From Bradyrhizobium erythrophlei (GTDB lineage: Bacteria > Pseudomonadota > Alphaproteobacteria > Rhizobiales > Xanthobacteraceae), in assembly GCA_900129675.1 (NCBI GenBank), contig FSRD01000001.1, positions 7,243,501 through 7,307,500 of the forward strand: a stretch of 64,000 nt of DNA, given 5' to 3'. Positions 63,143 through 64,000 of the stretch are shown piece after piece. The notes under the pieces are model-generated. The model searched no databases. It had not been told where the DNA came from and saw only the letters and a program-made list of their open reading frames with translations. The stretch's first letter is position 1, and each line of letters opens with the position of its first letter. The position numbers and the translations under genes are program-made.

Positions 63143-63595
63143 TCAGCCCCGGCCGCGATAGGGTGCTACGCCCTGATCGGGCATCCACATGCCCTTCGGC
63201 AATCTGCCGGTCTGCCAGAACACGTCGATCGGGATGCCGCCGCGCGGATACCAGTAGCCGCCGATGCGCAAATATTTCGGTTTGATCTCGCCGGCGATCC
63301 GCTTGCCGATCATGACCGTGCAATCCTCGTGGAACGCGCCGTGGTTGCGAAAGCTCGCGACGTAAAGTTTCAGCGACTTGGATTCCAGCAGCCAACGGCC
63401 CGGCACATAGTCGATCATCAGATGCGCGAAATCCGGCTGTCCGGTGACCGGGCAGAGCGAGGTAAATTCCGGCGCGGTGAAGCGGACCACGTAATTGGTG
63501 TCAGCCTGCGGGTTGGGCACGCGGTCGAGCGTGGCCTTTTCCGGGCTGTCGGGCCATTCCACGGCGCGGCCGAGCTGCAGGGGTTTTTTGGCCAT
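63143..63595 (-). CDS. queF: NADPH-dependent 7-cyano-7-deazaguanine reductase
   Basis: A 150-residue type I QueF (preQ0 reductase) in queuosine synthesis. The catalytic Cys is in FTSLCPVTGQPD and the QueF motif in LLESKSLKLYV; the His-Glu of HGAFHEDCTV fits as well. ATG 63595 (MAKKPLQLGRAVEW) is preferred to the ORF edge at 63622. The stop is 22 bp from the convergent patatin gene stop. Confidence 0.95.
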   Translation of the reverse strand: MAKKPLQLGRAVEWPDSPEKATLDRVPNPQADTNYVVRFTAPEFTSLCPVTGQPDFAHLMIDYVPGRWLLESKSLKLYVASFRNHGAFHEDCTVMIGKRIAGEIKPKYLRIGGYWYPRGGIPIDVFWQTGRLPKGMWMPDQGVAPYRGRG

Positions 63596-63688
63596 GATGT
63601 TCGTCCTTTGCGGACGCGTCATTGACGCAACGGGATAGGCCCGTCAACCGTCACCGTGAGATCGGGATGTCGGAAAGCTGCGAGGATT

Positions 63689-64000
63689 TCAGGTAGGCGC
63701 GACGGTCTGAACGACCACCAGACGCGCATTGCCGGATTCGGCGCCCCATACCTCGCCGGCCCGCCCATCCAGTTGGCGAACATTGGCGCCCGCTCTGTCG
63801 CTGGCGAACACGTTGAATTTCTCGCTCACGGGATCGAAGCGCACGATGGCATTTGCCGAGAAATCGGTGAGCCAGATCTTGTCCCTGTCATCGACATAAA
63901 CCGCATAGGCGTGCGGGCTCGCCCCCGGCAGCTTCCAGGCGTTCCAGGAGCCGTCCGCGGGATCGTGCATCGACACGTTGCCGCTGTTCCATTCGCTGAC
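63689..64000 (-). CDS. Vgb-type beta-propeller lyase, C-terminal part (truncated by window)
   Basis: At least 104 codons open to the right edge. The repeats YAVYVDDRDKIWLTDFSANA and RQLDGRAGEVWGAESGNARL follow the virginiamycin B lyase/SMP-30-like propeller pattern (about 40 residues with W-x-T/E-x-x-x-N-x-I). The antibiotic-lyase function is seldom confirmed in such proteins. It ends with an APT tail at TAG/TGA near 63689. Confidence 0.75.
   Translation of the reverse strand, partial: VSEWNSGNVSMHDPADGSWNAWKLPGASPHAYAVYVDDRDKIWLTDFSANAIVRFDPVSEKFNVFASDRAGANVRQLDGRAGEVWGAESGNARLVVVQTVAPT

Overview
The window looks like chromosome of a Bradyrhizobium-type alphaproteobacterium (Nitrobacteraceae). 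This rests on high GC with GC-rich third positions, on the housekeeping neighbourhoods (gltA/gltX, lexA/moeA, ppiD/trpD/trpC/moaC, tpiA/secG/pyrG/kdsA), on an alphaproteobacterial LexA operator (GTTC-N7-GTTC), on FixK/FNR-type boxes, and on dispersed intergenic repeats of the kind that pepper Bradyrhizobium genomes. No rRNA, tRNA or CRISPR array was recognised.

Layout. 1-3 kb: the end of a Fe/Mn superoxide dismutase, three secreted proteins, a porin-like barrel and a dead PepSY gene. 3-15 kb: gltA and gltX separated by an intact ISAs1-family element; glnS; an NTF2-like protein; an IS1182-family element whose CTAG target repeat supplies the glnA stop codon; glnA; small conserved proteins; an MHS-type MFS transporter. 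15-21 kb: comEC with an amber codon in its natural leader, small conserved genes, lexA with an SOS box, and moeA. 21-44.6 kb: an accessory block between moeA and moaC, genes that I recall as adjacent in relatives. It holds a YihX-like phosphatase, an Old Yellow Enzyme, a PhyH dioxygenase, a complete Liv-type ABC importer with two substrate-binding proteins, a 547-residue protein of unknown function, an HU-like protein, an IS630-family element with its transposase in two frames, remnants of an ABC_sub_bind gene and of an Old Yellow Enzyme gene, two divergent sensor kinases around paired FixK/FNR boxes, an S41 protease and a GGDEF/EAL protein. 44.7-55 kb: moaC, trpC, trpD, ppiD, tpiA, secG, pyrG, kdsA. 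55-64 kb: an MFS transporter, a partial Tad/Cpa pilus cluster (shortened cpaB, then cpaC, cpaD, cpaE, with a tadD-like gene opposite), PilZ, patatin, queF and a partial beta-propeller lyase.

The least expected structure is at the 3' end of pyrG. A two-gene cassette (a Cys/His-rich 173-residue protein and an HU domain fused to an unknown N-terminal domain) lies between the intact pyrG 3' end and a second, decayed copy of the same 3' end, joined by an exact 27-bp direct repeat. This resembles a small element that integrated at the pyrG terminus and rebuilt the gene end. The paired FixK/FNR boxes, 42 bp apart centre to centre between two divergent histidine kinases, are the strongest regulatory observation. 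All functional calls come from reading the sequence and from family knowledge; no database search was possible.
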